The notes: generated by a model not told the origin, from the sequence alone. A stretch of 64,000 nt of DNA from Zantedeschia hybrid cultivar (GCA_030544215.1 JARZZO010000003.1:35220379-35284378), one strand, 5' to 3'. Counted from the first letter of the stretch, positions 1 through 12,389 are shown. Program-made: numbers and translations.

Positions 1-1239
1 TAATTTTCGATGGACTGTATAACCCTCAGCTATAAAGAACAGGAGATGTCGACAGTCTCCTAATGTGGATCATAATCTCAATGACTTGCAATACAGCTTT
101 GTAATAGCACAACAAACTGTAATACAATTAAAGAGCATCCATCTCATGGGACTTGCAACTCCTTGCAATATCCGATCATATCTTCGGTCTCTATAGATTT
201 AATGGCCTTGTAGATAGCACAACAAGCCACTAATTCTGGTCTAAGCTAACCATCGTTACGCGACGCGCATAGATTTGCATGCAGCCCTTGTGGATAGCAC
301 AACAAAGCTACATGGTTCCTCTATCTCGATCATATAGGCATCTAATGTTATAGCCACAGTCTCTCCTCACAATTAAACATGCCTTATGGTAACATAACAA
401 ACCTGCCTAAAGTGATTCGATTCCTATGACTATAACGATGGTGGACCACGTAGTAAATTCTTAATTATTCACGTTACGGCTTAGAGTTTAGACGATGGTA
501 TTTAGATAACTTTTATCTTGGTCTCTCCTAGGTGATAGTATATAAATATATCGTATATATTTAATAAATACTATACCTACTTTGATTCATAATCAAAATT
601 AAAACAATGCATCTCATACATGTTAAGTGTGGTCATGGATAGCACAGTGGGTTTGACTGGAGTCAACAGTCAAACGCATACAAAATCTAACATAATCATT
701 ACATTAGATCATTCTGCAAACACATAGGCAAATGATCTGCATCTTTTCGTCTTCCTGGTTGCAGCTATGGATCGTCCTTGCTCCTACTTCGGTTGCCTTA
801 ATCATATTACAATGAAATTCTAAATTTACATGTAAAATAGAAGAAGGCCTTATGGCGAGTACAAGAGAGAGGGATGTAGAAGTACATCGGAGTATGAGAG
901 AGAGAGAGAGGTACGCAGACCTCTATTTATTAACAATTAATAAATATCCATCATTCATCTACGATCCACACAAGATATTCATCACATGAATAATTTAAAT
1001 AAGTACTTATCTATGGCCACGGTGTGTTTTAAACATTCCACACATGATAAGCGCATCACATGGCTAAAGCAAATGAGTTTTCAAAATAAATAATTTTGGC
1101 TTTCAAAAGGTTGGGATCCAATCAAAATTGGTATTTGAATTTTGAAAAACTCATTTAATTAACTTAAGCATGTAATTAAATCAAATTTAAAGACATTAAA
1201 TCACACATCACATGTGCAAACACTCCAAATTAATAATTC

Positions 1240-1935
1240 TAGATTATTCCATTCAAATTAGAACATTTCTAATAGTTAAAACAATCTAACATTTAGATTA
1301 AACCGTATTAATAATCTAACGATTAGACTATTAATAATTAATAACTAATCTAACTCTTTAGATTAATCAATTAAAATTAATTACTAATTTAACACTTAAA
1401 TTAATAATCGACTCTAAGTAATTATTAACCATTAACCTAACAATTAGATTAGTCAACTAATGTTAATTATTAATTTAACCGTTAAACTAATAATTAGCAC
1501 TAATTAATAATAACTTTTAATTCTAACTCTTAGAATAGTTAATTAATATTAATTACTAATTTAACTCTTAAACTAATAATTAACACTAATCAATTAATAA
1601 CTAGATGTATTAATAATTAATAGTCTAACATTTAGACTAGTAATTATTAACCACTAATTTAACTTTTAAATTAGTCAAATTAAGATTAATTGTTAACTTA
1701 ACACTTAAATTAATAATTAACTTTAATTCTTTAACAACTAATTATTAATCTTATTCATTTATTAGTTAATTAAAAATTAATTATTAGTTTAACACTTAAA
1801 TTAACAATAAACTCTAATTAACTAATAACTACTAATTTAACTCTTAAATTAGTCAATTAAAATTAATTATTAATTCAACATTTAAATTAACAACTAATTC
1901 TAATTAATTAACAACACTTTGTTAATTATAATGAT
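1240..1935. repeat. Degenerate AT-rich tandem array
   Basis: Repeated phrases of the form TAATTAAT, TAACTCTTAAATTA and TTAACACTTAAATTA recur every 40-70 bases with heavy divergence. Nothing in it codes. It belongs to the interior of the copia-like element. Confidence 0.6.
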
Positions 1936-2707
1936 TCCATAATCATCTGTGCCCAAACAAATAAAATTGAATAATAAAATTAAATTTCAAAATAATTTTG
2001 AATTTTTTAAAATTAAAATTAAATTTTATTTGTATTTTCAATGGGCACATAGGGGTTTTAATAGGGAAAAAGGGGAAAAAAAAGGTTCAGTCGGCTCGGC
2101 CCGGCCTAACTGGTCGGACCGACTCGGGACCGGCCCCTCCCATCCCTAAACCCTAGTTTGCCCCCCTGATAGGAAACCGAAACCCTAACCTGCAAAGGTA
2201 GGAAGCTTGGCGGCCGGCGATTACCAGGGCCCGGCGGCGGCGTCCCTGCCGACAACCGGTCATTCGGCGCCGGCAGGCCCGCTGGAAAACCTTAATAATC
2301 TAGGCTGGCCGAGCCCCTTCTTTTATTTCCCCTATTTTTGGTTTTCTCAAAACCCATGGAGAAAAGAAGAGAGGCTCCCCTTCCGGCCACCTCCAACGGC
2401 TACCCTAGCGCCCGCTAAGTACCCAGTGATGATTGGTGACATCTCCAGGATGTTCTGGGATGCTGGCCCACCTCCCAAACGATTGGGGATACCCGAACGA
2501 AGCCGCCCGAACATCGTTGTTTTTCGTCTCACGAAGAACACCAAAATCCCCAAAATTAATTTTGAATTTTGCAGAATAAAAAATTAATCTAATTAACTTT
2601 TGTTCATCATATGAACACAAATCCAGTAAAAATTCGAATTTGAGCATGGAATAATATTTGAAAATATTAAATCGGAGACCGAAACGGGACGAGAAATAGT
2701 GGAACCT

Positions 2708-2720
2708 GGCTGTGATACCA
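2708..2720 (-). promoter_or_regulatory. Primer-binding site (initiator tRNA-Met type)
   Basis: Read on the minus strand this is TGGTATCACAGCC, one base beyond the LTR end. It is a one-mismatch form of the TGGTATCAGAGCC site used by many plant copia and gypsy elements to prime reverse transcription from tRNA-iMet. It fixes the element's orientation as minus. Confidence 0.8.
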
Positions 2721-2721
2721 C

Positions 2722-4283
2722 TGTTGGGTTCTTGCGTTTCTTTGGATGGCAAAACGCAGCGGAATAAAATTAATCTATTTGTGATCCGTTTCCTGTTTCG
2801 TAAATACAAAAACTGGATTAGAACGGTAATCGGACATTACTGCGTGCGGATTCGAATCCGCTACTGATTGGTTCCGTTGGTGTGACACCGCAAGTCGCGC
2901 AAGTGTCCGGCTTCTAGCGGAGTCCACGTGATCCTCCTCACGGTGGATATCCTCACGTTCCTTGTTCTTCGCAGCCTACGAAGCCTCCGCCGTTCGCCGC
3001 AACGGTCGTCGCATCGTGCGGACGATTTCCCGTCGAACGGGAGTCGGAGAAGCGACGGAGTAGATCCGGGGATCCGGGCTCGTCTGGGGCGCTAGAGAGA
3101 GAGAGGAAGAGAGGAGGGGGCGGCTAGGGTTAGCAGCAGCCTGGCCTGCTTAGCTCGTTCGTTACATTTTATACAAACCGCGCGATTTTTCATAAAAGTC
3201 CTCGATTAATATAAAACCCCACTTATTTATCCATCGCCTTGATAATCATTTGCGTGTGACCCTTTAGGCCTAATAACCAGTCCGATTAATGGCCCAATAA
3301 GCTCAGTGACTCCTCACTGGCCTGATTAATCAATTAATAACTCATATTAATTAATTAATTAATCAATCGAATTAATGTCGCATATCGAATTCGATCGGGC
3401 CTCCGATCACGTTGGGTGCCAAGCAACACCGTGTGAATCAGAAGGTATCGGGGTTAAGTAATCCACTCTTGGAACCTTTCCGCCGACAGTTACCGCGTGG
3501 ATATAGTCCTTCATTCGTACAATGTTCTTGAGTCAACTCAGGGTATGTGTACTTTCAAACTTTAACCGGTTGACTTACTTGGATCGGATGCTACCGAGTA
3601 ATATCGGAAAACTCTTTTTCCGATATTATCGTCCGCCCTGGCCAGGGACTTCTGCACATCCTTCCTAGAACATTCTCTCTCTAAGTACCGAGAGCGAATG
3701 ATTCCTTATTGACACTCAATTCTCTTCAACGATATTTCACTGTACCCGATCCTTGGTTGTTTAGAATCCCGTGGTTAGAGATTCATAAACCAAGGTTAAA
3801 ACATAGAAGTCCACGGACAAGGTGTCCTTGGTGTCTCAGGTCCGATGACCATCCACACAACTGCGACAATAGAATCAAGCTGGTTGACAGTGAGGTACTA
3901 TACCATCTAGCGATTTAGTCGGATCAGTTCAATGAACTCATTCTCTAATGAGCACCTACATATTCGCCTTAGTGTCTCCACACAAGTGACTATGAGATCA
4001 GTCTCCCTCATCTTATGAGCGGGAGTAATCTATACTAGTCTATCCAGATATCTGATGTCCTTCTCGGATATCCTCCGACTAGGAACTATTAAGAATGTGT
4101 GTTTAAGTGATCAGTCTCATTAGTATGATCTCATCATAATATGATCACTATCGTATATATTCACGGATTTCATTATGAGACGATAATTAATACGATTTAC
4201 ACACAATGAATATAATGTTATTTTATTAATAAATAAACGAGATTACAAAGTCATATTGGCTTGCAGATCACCTAAGACTAACA
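2722..4283 (-). mobile_element. 5' LTR of the copia-like element
   Basis: The LTR runs from TGTTGGGTTC to GACTAACA on the plus strand, so on the coding (minus) strand it opens with TGTTAGTC and closes with CCCAACA, directly before the PBS. The phrase AAACGCAGCGGAA near its inner end is typical of a widespread plant copia LTR group. It is 1,562 bp long. Because the element lies just upstream of SEP1 exon sequence at 4559, it probably sits in an upstream SEP1 intron or 5' flank. Confidence 0.75.
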
Positions 4284-4558
4284 ATATGTATGTGCGTGTG
4301 TGTGTGATGACATGAGTGAGCTAGGGTTTTGCATTAGGATGGTTTATTTTTATTGTAATTTTCCCCATCAATAGTTATAAATGAAATTGCACCATTTCAC
4401 TTTTTAATAGTAATATTTATATATACTGTCTTTGGTGCTATATAGTAGAAATCTGGGAAGTCATTTGTACGCCATATGCAGATAATTTGCAATTTAATAT
4501 TTTGAGCTATCTATTGCTTTATAGTTCTTTGGAGAAACTTTAGTCAACAAAAAATCAG

Positions 4559-4703
4559 GCATAAAGCAGCGTCACTTTCAGTAAGATGTGAGCAGAGCAC
4601 AAAGCGAAGCAATGGAGTGGATGTTTGGCTAGGCCGGCTAGCAATGATTGGATTTGCAACAGCTATTACTACTGAGATAGTCACAGGGCGTGGCCTTTTA
4701 GAG
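4559..4703 (+). CDS. SEP1: SEP1-like stress-enhanced protein, penultimate exon
   Basis: This exon encodes the first transmembrane helix of a light-harvesting-like (LIL) thylakoid protein. The readable frame ends in VRCEQSTKRSNGVDVWLG, then RLAMIGFATAITTEIVTGRG and LLE, which is the chlorophyll-binding-type first helix (LGR.AM.GF) of stress-enhanced protein 1. The donor is GAG|GTACAT, and the codon is complete (phase 0). Two acceptors are possible: AATCAG at 4558, giving the exon stated here, or TTTCAG at 4581, giving a shorter exon from 4582. Both keep the frame. The transit peptide and start codon are not in the window between 4284 and 4558, so the first exon must lie upstream of the retroelement. 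Known family role: small two-helix thylakoid protein induced by light stress. Confidence 0.85.
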
Positions 4704-5292
4704 GTACATCCTGCACATATGCATGTGTATGTTTCTAACGAAGTTGGGTCATGCCTGTGACTTCATGATCTTAACAGCTAGGGTCTTCTATTCATTATTG
4801 TTCTTCTTTTTTATCATCTTCAGTGGCTATTTGTACTTACATTTCATTTTCTTTCTAGCTGATACACTGCCGTAACCACTCCCACCCTAGCACCCCCATT
4901 TTCTTTCTAGCTGATACACTGCTGTAACCACTTCCAAACCAACACCCCAGTTCAAGCCTAATGCAGTCTAGGTGCTTGTTGCTGACTGTAAATTGTTGGT
5001 CACTGCGGGGTGGGTTTGCAAACTGGCAAAGAAGTTTTCCACAATCATGATCTACTTTTCTTCTTTTGCTGTGGACATGGATTGTTTTCAAGTTATAGGA
5101 TGCCATTTGGTTGGCAGTGGCAATTGAACTTTCCTTGAATTACTCTATCTTAAAACCATTTTTTTTTCTTTTGTTGTGTGTGTGGGGGGGGTGTGTGTGA
5201 ATATTGATAATGATAGTAGCACTTCAGAAAGCAGTTGGTGTTTGCCATGTAGTACAAATGCAGCCACTTAATTGCATTTAAAGAACTCATGA

Positions 5293-6269
5293 TGATCAAA
5301 GCCGTATCCCATATAGTCGACCACATGAATCCTGTTCCTCTATCTTAATCTTTCCAATGCCATACTTGTGGTAACGCATAGCAATCAAGTCCCTTCCAAC
5401 TACATCTAACCACCTCAATTTAGGTCTTCCCCGGTGCCCTCTATCCTCCTCCACTCTAAGTTTATCACACCTCTTAACCAGTGTTGAACTTGGTGACGAT
5501 GTGCATGACCAAACCGTCATAGCCTATTCTCCCTAGGCTTAATGTTAATAGGAGTTACATCTAAATCCTTACGTATATATTCATTCTTAATTTTTTCTTT
5601 TCTAGTCTTACTACACATCCAACTCAACAACCTCATCTTAACAACACATAGTTTTTGCACATGATCCTTTCTCACAGCCCAACATTGAGAACTATGTAAC
5701 ATAGTAGGTCTCACAACCATCCTATATATCTTACATTTGAGGTTTAGGGGATCTGTCGATCACAATAGATTCCAGATTCACGTCTCCACTTCAGCCAACT
5801 TGCCTTGACTTTGTATGTGACATCTTTTTGGATCTCTCTATTATTTCGAATAATAGATTCTAAATATCAAAAGTTGCTACTTTTAGGAATAAGTTGACCT
5901 TCAATTGTAATTTAATCTACCTGATCAACTTTAACGTTATTGAAATTACATTTCATATATTCTGACTTAGTTCAACTAATCTTAAAGCCTTTAGATTCTA
6001 AAGCAGACCTCCATTGTTCTAATTTATCCTTCAATCTCCTAATATTCTTATCAACTTGAACAATATCATATGCAAATAGTATACATCAAGAGATGTCACC
6101 ATACCATTGTTTAGTACATCAAGAGATGTCACCATACAATTGTTTGCTAACCTCATTTATAACTAAAGAGATATGGACTTAATGTTGACCATTGATGCAA
6201 TCCAATAGTAATTGGGAACTCAAACGTCTCTTTAGCAATAGTCCTCAAAGTAGTATATGCCTTCATATA

Positions 6270-6326
<57 letters not shown>

Positions 6327-7049
6327 TATCTTTTAGATATTTCTTTCTTTTCTAAAGTTCACGAAATTAGCTTTCTAGGTACGAATCATAGCCTTTCTTT
6401 AAATAAATGAAAACCATACATAAATCTTTCCTCATCTCTCTATATTTCTTCAATAATTGTCTTAATTGGAAAATAACTTCTATAGTAGATATACTTGACA
6501 TGAACCCAAACTGATTTTCTGAGACATTAGTTTTGCACTTGAGACATAATCATAGACTTTTTCTAATCAATGAAAATCATGTATAAATCTTTCCTCATCT
6601 CTCTGTATTTTTTTATTGTCTCAGTAGAAAAATAGCTTCTATAGTAGATATATTTGACATGGACCTAAATTGATTTTATGAGGCATTAGTTACATGCTTG
6701 AGACGCTTCTTTATTACTCTTCAAACTTTCACAGTATGGCTCATAAGTTTAATTCCAGGCTAGTTATTGCAATCTTGAATATCCTCTTCAATTTTAGAGG
6801 AGGGAACCACAATACTTCTTCTCCAAACATCCAACATTCTCTTTTCTATTAAAATCTTATTAAAAATTCTAGTTAGCGACTTGATACCTATATTATCTAC
6901 ACTTTTTCAAGCTTCCCCATATCGTCCAAGGGCCTTACCCACTGTCATCCATTTTAGGTCATCTTAAAATTCTGAAGCTCTAATCTATCAAATGTACTGA
7001 TAATTAACTTGCCCACTAGACTCGTTAGTTCCTTCACAAGGGTAACTAT
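5293..7049 (-). mobile_element. 5'-truncated RTE-clade LINE (3' half of reverse transcriptase ORF)
   Basis: On the minus strand, pieces at 5720-5517 and 5520-5296 read CWAVRKDHVQKLCVVKMRLL, WMCSKTRKEKIKNEYIRKDL and CDKLRVEEDRGHRGRPKLRW. This is the C-terminal part of plant RTE-type LINE ORF2. Stops and frameshifts break it throughout. The insertion is bounded by ATTTAAAGAACTCATGA at 5276-5292 and the same 17 bases with one mismatch at 7050-7066, a target-site duplication. Homology to the longer copy at 28217-31245 runs over its whole length. It lies antisense to SEP1 in the intron. Two internal duplications (about 6080-6150 and 6386-6705) are described under findings. Confidence 0.85.
6265..6329. 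repeat. (TA)n microsatellite inside the LINE
   Basis: An almost uninterrupted TA run of about 60 bases, probably grown after insertion because the other LINE copy lacks it. Confidence 0.9.
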
Positions 7050-7066
7050 ATTTAAAAAACTCATGA

Positions 7067-9303
7067 CATGAAATCTTTTGTTGGTGATCTTCTTGTAAAT
7101 GCGGAGAGACGAAGGTACGTTTCATCCTCCAATTGGTCACTTATGGTCCTAACCTGTAAATGAGTTTCGGTATAGATTGGTGGTATGATGCTTATATAAC
7201 AAGGATTATGATAATTGGTAGCTTGTGTAATTACAATTTAATGAAAAGAATCAATGACAATTATTTCTCTTTCACTGCTACAAGTTGGGGCATGCTTTTG
7301 TGGCCTCGTTTACAAGAACTAAAAGTTTTGAACGTTTTCATTTTTTCCTTTTAAGCATGGGACTTGACCTTCTCCTCCTAGAAGAATGCATGGTTTTCAT
7401 GCTGTCAATTCATATTCTGAAGTTGGAGATGAGAACTTAAAGTTGAAATTTTATAGGCATTGTTGTGTTACTAGCCTAGTGTGATGTCCATGTTAGTAAG
7501 GTTTTAGTTACTATTTCCAGGGGTCATTTAGATACATTGTTCTATTCTCTTTGGAGTTTCCCCAAATTTTTTCCGTGTTGGAGACCACATATTCTTCATT
7601 GACCTTACATTTATTGAAAGTCATTTTTAACATGACCATATGCTATTATTTCTATAATTTGTCATAAAGATCATTACATGTGATTTCTAACTAGTAGTTA
7701 ATGCGCCTTTTATGGTCACTCCATAGCATGTGCTTCTCTGGTATACTCCATGGCAGATACGTAGCTTTTTCTGTTTCTGCAATCCACTTTACTGGAGAAT
7801 CATGTCTTTCAAAGCCTTGATTGGCAATATTAGGAATTCCCAGTTAAAATGACTTGTAGATTTTGATGATGTAATTTTGTTGACAAATAAAGAAAATGGA
7901 AATGTAATGCAGATGCAAGTCTGTTTTCCCCTTGCAATTCACCTTCTAACGATGGCAAATCTTCTACTGATTCCACTGTTTTATTGACTGCTGTTATACA
8001 AATCTGGTGTGGTTAAATACATGTCTAAACTATATAGTTTTTATATGCCATCTCTTTATCTTTTGATTTTTGAACTCCTTATAAGGATATCAATTTTTAT
8101 TTGATTTACACAACCATGATGATTTACTGATTGAAAACACCCTCAAATTCAAGACAGTTAATCACTTGTCGTTCATTTATGTGCTTTACAGTCACATTAT
8201 ATCTGCTCTTCATGTTTTTGATGAAATTTAGTCATTTGTGCTAATTCGTTCTTTTTTGTTTGTGTATTGTACTAAAGCACATTGATTCAAAAGAATCAAA
8301 ACTTCTGCCCATGTTTGTCTCTCCATATATTTCTCGACTTTAGTTAATGGTATCCAATGAAATCATTAGAACATGGGTTGTTTTTCTCCTTCCATGGTGC
8401 CATTGGAAAAATTGGATCAATCGAAATAAATTTTTGCAGGATTGGCCAATTCTGATCCAATTCAGCCATTTCAGATTAGGATCAATCATTGCCGATCCAA
8501 TTTCGAAGGGAAATTCCGATCCCGCCTCTGAATTAAAAAGGAAGGGGAGAAATAGAGCACAGCCTGAATTGGCTAGAATCAGTATGAAGTCGGCTGATCC
8601 TAGGCTGATTCTGATTCCGATCTGGGCTGTGTGAAGCTTCAGCCAATTCCATGTGCTGATCCAATACCAGAATTCTTGCTTATTTTTGCACTGGATCCCT
8701 GAATCTATGCATTGTCATGCAAAATTGCACCTGCTTCTTCACATTGGAGCTGTGTTCTGCTGGAGCTGCTCTGATGTAAAATTCTGGTGGATCTTTTTTC
8801 CCTTTTTGCTTGACATCCTTCCTGCTTCAGTGGCACAGGTGACCTCGGAGCTATCCCTTGCCCATGCAATGCCACTGAGCAGTGGAAAAGAAAAGTTGAA
8901 AAAATAGAAAGAAGAAAATGGATGAAACAGAGGTCTTTTTGAACTCCTTGTTATCTATTACAGGGGTTGGGATGTGATAGGGGCTAGAGGCTAGGGGGAG
9001 AGTCCTTGCCTGGCTTCTGACCTTTCCACCTGATCCTGATTATGATCAGATGCTGTTAGCAGTGTCCTTGTCCACCCCGGAACAGATGCACGTGGAAAGA
9101 GAGATCTGCTATAGTAACTGGGCAATTGCAGGAAAAAAAGGGCCTCAGTTTCATGGTGCTGGAATGGAATGCATGTCACCTGAGTCTTGATCCTGATTGG
9201 CTGATTCAATGAAAAATGTTCATATTAATGAGGGACAGAGAGTAAATGCTTGCAATGAGGTGACCTGTATCTTGGGAAATTTTTCATCGTTTTTATGCAA
9301 TGC
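7067..9303 (+). other. SEP1 intron stretch without recognised features
   Basis: AT-rich sequence with only short open frames. No repeat boundary, domain or RNA gene was found. About 8390-8640 is richer in GATCC/GATC phrases but was not identified. Confidence 0.5.
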
Positions 9304-9566
9304 TGTGATGTTGGAACAAAAAATTTCAGATTTTCCCACACTAGGGTTTTTACTCTAAACAAACCCATGTGTAGGGTTTATGCATGCATGCATGCATGCA
9401 AAAGAAGAACCTAGGGTTTATCCTAAAGCATGGCCACTAGGGTTCATAACTCCAATATGATGCATGCAAAATATACAAAGATGCATGAATGCTGCGACGA
9501 AGAAAGGAAAAGAAAGAGGGACCGTTGGAGAAGAGGGGCAGCAGAGAGAGCAGCAGCAATGCACCA

Positions 9567-9568
<2 letters not shown>

Positions 9569-9604
<36 letters not shown>
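9569..9604. repeat. (AG)n microsatellite
   Basis: Eighteen uninterrupted AG units. A (GCAT)n run lies nearby at about 9381-9400. Overlapping R/E-rich and L/S-rich open frames across 9420-10118 are products of this simple sequence. Confidence 0.9.
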
Positions 9605-9605
<1 letters not shown>

Positions 9606-10204
9606 CAAACCGCACAGCAGGGAGAGAGAGAAAGAAGCCCTGGCCGGCCTCTTTCCCCCCACCAGTCCTCTATTATAGCCCCATCGGTGGTGGGGGGTCA
9701 AAAAGGGAAAAAACAGAAAAGGAAGGTGCAAGAAAAAAAGAAAGAGAAAAAGAAAAAGGGAAAAAAAGGCAAGGAGAGGAGGGCCGGCGCTCCCCCCTAC
9801 TGGTGTGGGGGGGGGTGCCACCGGTCCCCCCTCTCATCTCTATCTTCTCTCTCTCTCTCTCACTCCTACCCGATCTCTTTCTCTCCCTCATCCCTATCTC
9901 TATCTATTCCACCCCACCCTCGGTTGCCTAGGTGGCGCCGGTGGGGGGGGGGGTGCCACCGGTGGTTATACCCCCCACCGGTGGCCCCTTTATTGGCCTA
10001 TAAAAGGCCCTCCAAGCCTCCAACACAAACACACGCACAGAGCCAAAAAAGAAGAGAAAGGGAAGGCTCTGCTCAAGGAATTCTGCAGAAAATGAAGAGG
10101 AAAAGAGACTCTTGTTAGAAGATTTTTGTGCGTAGAAATAAAAAGGACAAGGACAATTTATTTTCTGTTTATTATTGTAATATTGTTAACAATAATAAAA
10201 ATAA

Positions 10205-10870
10205 GTAGATTTATTTCTATTGGTAAAATAGCACTTATTTTTGCATGGTTTACTCTTATTGATAGAGTAACCAATTTTTAGTAGTTCATTCTTAATAGAA
10301 TAACCATGTGGTTATTGGTTCTCTCTTATTGCTAGAACGGCCATACACCACATGAATCATTTCATTAGAGTGACCATTATCTATTGATTTTCTCTAAAAA
10401 TTAGTTAGTTTACTCTTATTGATAGAGTAGCCATAATTTTAGTGGTTCATTCTCAATAGAATGACCATGTGGTTATTGGTTCTCTCTTATTGGTAGAGCG
10501 GCTATACATTACATGAATCATTTCATTAGAAGGAACCATTACCTATTTGTTTTCTTTAAAATTAGTTGGTTTACTCTTATCGGTAGAGTAGCCATTGTGT
10601 TTTTTTGGTTCATTCTTAATAGAATGACTATATGGTTATTGGTTCTCTCTTATTGGTAGAGTGGCCATATAACCCACGGATCATTTTATTATGGTGACCA
10701 ACATTGTGTGATGTGCTTCAATTAAGAAATCTACATATTGTTGTTCCCTCATATTCTTATAATTGTGGTTCGTTCACATTGGTTGAACGGCTAACTTATT
10801 TTAGTTCGTTCATATTGGTTTAACGGCTAACTTATTTTGGTTCCTTCATATTGGTTGAAGGACTATTAGT
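10205..10870 (+). repeat. Array of short hairpins with changing stems
   Basis: About fourteen inverted repeats follow one another. Examples are TGGTTTACTCT-loop-AGAGTAACCA (10246-10273), GTTCATTCT-TAAT-AGAATAACC (about 10284-10305), GGTTCGTTC-loop-GAACGGC (about 10769) and GGTTCCTTC-loop-GAAGGAC (about 10841). A larger ~160-bp tandem unit of four hairpins is present three times (from about 10246, 10405 and 10565). The loop is usually TTATTGGT, TATTGAT or CATTGGT. The stems differ but each still pairs with its partner. Confidence 0.8.
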
Positions 10871-10959
10871 GAATATCCTTAAGCATGTGGTGGCCTTCAT
10901 GCCCCATTAATTAAGGATATCCTTTATGTCCTTCATCCTCTCAAATGAACCTAAGAAGG

Positions 10960-11363
10960 TGATGCGGGACGGGGGGGGGGATAATAAGTGGGGTTTAGAG
11001 GAGGGGGAACCGGTCGGCGTCGCACCGATGGGCGGTCTCCGGCGTCACATCGGAGCAGGGGTTCCCTTGGCGTCGCACCGAGGAAGAGGGGTGGAGAGGG
11101 TCTCCGTTGCAGAGACCAAAATGCACAATCAGGTAAATTTTTTTTCTCACAAAATGCATCATCCCTTTCTTCTAAGAGAGAACATACATATATAGAGACT
11201 CCTTTGTAACTTCTGTCCCTTGAAATTCCTATCAGACTCTAGGACCTCCCTTATTCATATTTCTATAACTCCTAAAATTAATAAGGACATAATGGGCCAT
11301 AAATTGGCCTAATAAAAGCAAAAGGGAATGGGGGAGGGATTCTTTGCTTCGTATCATGCATCA
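10960..11363 (-). mobile_element. Element A 3' LTR
   Basis: A 404-bp TG...CA repeat. It starts TGATGCGGGACGG with a ten-G run and ends CATGCATCA. It contains the stop codon of the element's ORF. Confidence 0.85.
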
Positions 11364-12267
11364 ATCTCCCCTGGTTCGAAAAAATTCGTCCTCGAGTTTT
11401 GAAATGCCGAAGAAGCCATATGAGGAGCAATGGGGCCATAGACCAGCGGCGTACAATTGATTGCATATAGATCTTCAGGGTGAGGAGCTGAAGGTGGCAT
11501 TGACAATAGGCCTCAAAGTTACACCATAGCAAGTCAAACTCAGATGAAGCAACGTCTGCAAGACATAGGGAATCGCACTGGACATCCGGAACATCAAATG
11601 AGTATTCAGAAAGTAAGTTAAATCCGGCTTCAACAATGAGCGTATGATCCCACTCAACATTATTTGATGATTCACTGATGACCAACGGTACTGAATTAGT
11701 CTCAATCACATCGTCCGCCATTAAATAAAGTCCAGACTCAATACATATAGTAGTATCCCGAACATCGTTAGCCGTAGGAACAACACTAGCACCCTTAATA
11801 TCAACTGTCACATCTGATTGATCATCATTTGTAGCTGGCGAGACTGTATCAAGCATCTTGGACGGTGTTTCCATTACCTTAAGAGAGTAAAGTGACGATT
11901 TCGGAAACGTGAACTCACGTCCATCAAGATTAGGGTTTACGAGAGAGTATCGACGTCTATCATAATCTACTGTCGCTTGGCGTTCTGATAGCCACTCTCG
12001 ACCCAAGCAAATAGAAGAGCTCCAAGGATTTATAGTACACCAAGCTCCATCCACATATGTAGTGGAGTGTCCCGTGGTGACACCTTTAACCCGCCGATAA
12101 AACTCCATAAAAGCCTTATCACTGTCTACAAGAATCTCGTTCGTATTCAACAGTGAATCAACAATATACTGAGGAATCACATTATCACTCGACCTCTCAT
12201 CTAATATCAATGTCGTCCATTTTTGATTCGGCAAGAACACAGCGAAATGGAAATAAATGGAAGACAT
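11278..12267 (-). CDS. Element A ORF: retropepsin-fold-like protein lacking the catalytic DTG
   Basis: An intact frame of 329 residues from the ATG at 12267. An upstream in-frame TTG extends the open frame to 12309, but the ATG aligns with the start in element B. Early residues include LDERSSDNVIPQYIVDSL, followed by DGAWCTINPWSSSICLGREW. In plant gypsy proteases the matching blocks are LD(T/S)GA..NFI...V and a later LG.DWL, so the chain looks like an RVP_2-type retropepsin fold in which D-T/S-G-A is replaced by DERS. The middle is acidic and Ser/Asp-rich. The C-terminus reads HFKTRGRIFSNQ and runs into the 3' LTR. Element B encodes the same protein. The homology is seen directly; the retropepsin assignment is inference. 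It could act in trans with autonomous partners, or be a relic. Confidence 0.65.
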   Translation of the reverse strand: MSSIYFHFAVFLPNQKWTTLILDERSSDNVIPQYIVDSLLNTNEILVDSDKAFMEFYRRVKGVTTGHSTTYVDGAWCTINPWSSSICLGREWLSERQATVDYDRRRYSLVNPNLDGREFTFPKSSLYSLKVMETPSKMLDTVSPATNDDQSDVTVDIKGASVVPTANDVRDTTICIESGLYLMADDVIETNSVPLVISESSNNVEWDHTLIVEAGFNLLSEYSFDVPDVQCDSLCLADVASSEFDLLWCNFEAYCQCHLQLLTLKIYMQSIVRRWSMAPLLLIWLLRHFKTRGRIFSNQGRLMHDTKQRIPPPFPFAFIRPIYGPLCPY

Positions 12268-12389
12268 GTTGTAAGAGATTATCCTAAGACTCCAATTTTG
12301 TTGAATCAATCAGTGGCACGTAGAACGAGGTGCTGTAGGGGCAGCACCACTCTAGAATTGAGTCCGCATTTTCAAGATGAAGCTAACAA

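Larger units (their letters stand above)
1..2721 (-). mobile_element. Interior of a non-autonomous copia-like (LARD-type) element
   Basis: This stretch lies on the internal side of the primer-binding site of the LTR at 2722-4283, so it is element interior read on the minus strand and continuing past the left edge of the window. No gag or pol reading frame is visible. Positions 1-650 contain a recurring AGCACAACAAA-type phrase (about 106, 216 and 297, with weaker forms near 389 and 637). About 1240-1930 is a degenerate AT-rich tandem array. About 2085-2560 is GC-richer and holds short open frames with no recognisable domain. A long non-coding interior with intact PBS and LTR is the usual picture of a LARD. 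The second LTR is outside the window. Confidence 0.6.

Noticed and set aside
9420..10118. Several overlapping open frames up to 209 codons on both strands
   Set aside because: They follow an (AG)n run and purine/pyrimidine-rich sequence and encode only R/E or L/S/F runs. There is no domain and they lie in a solo LTR.
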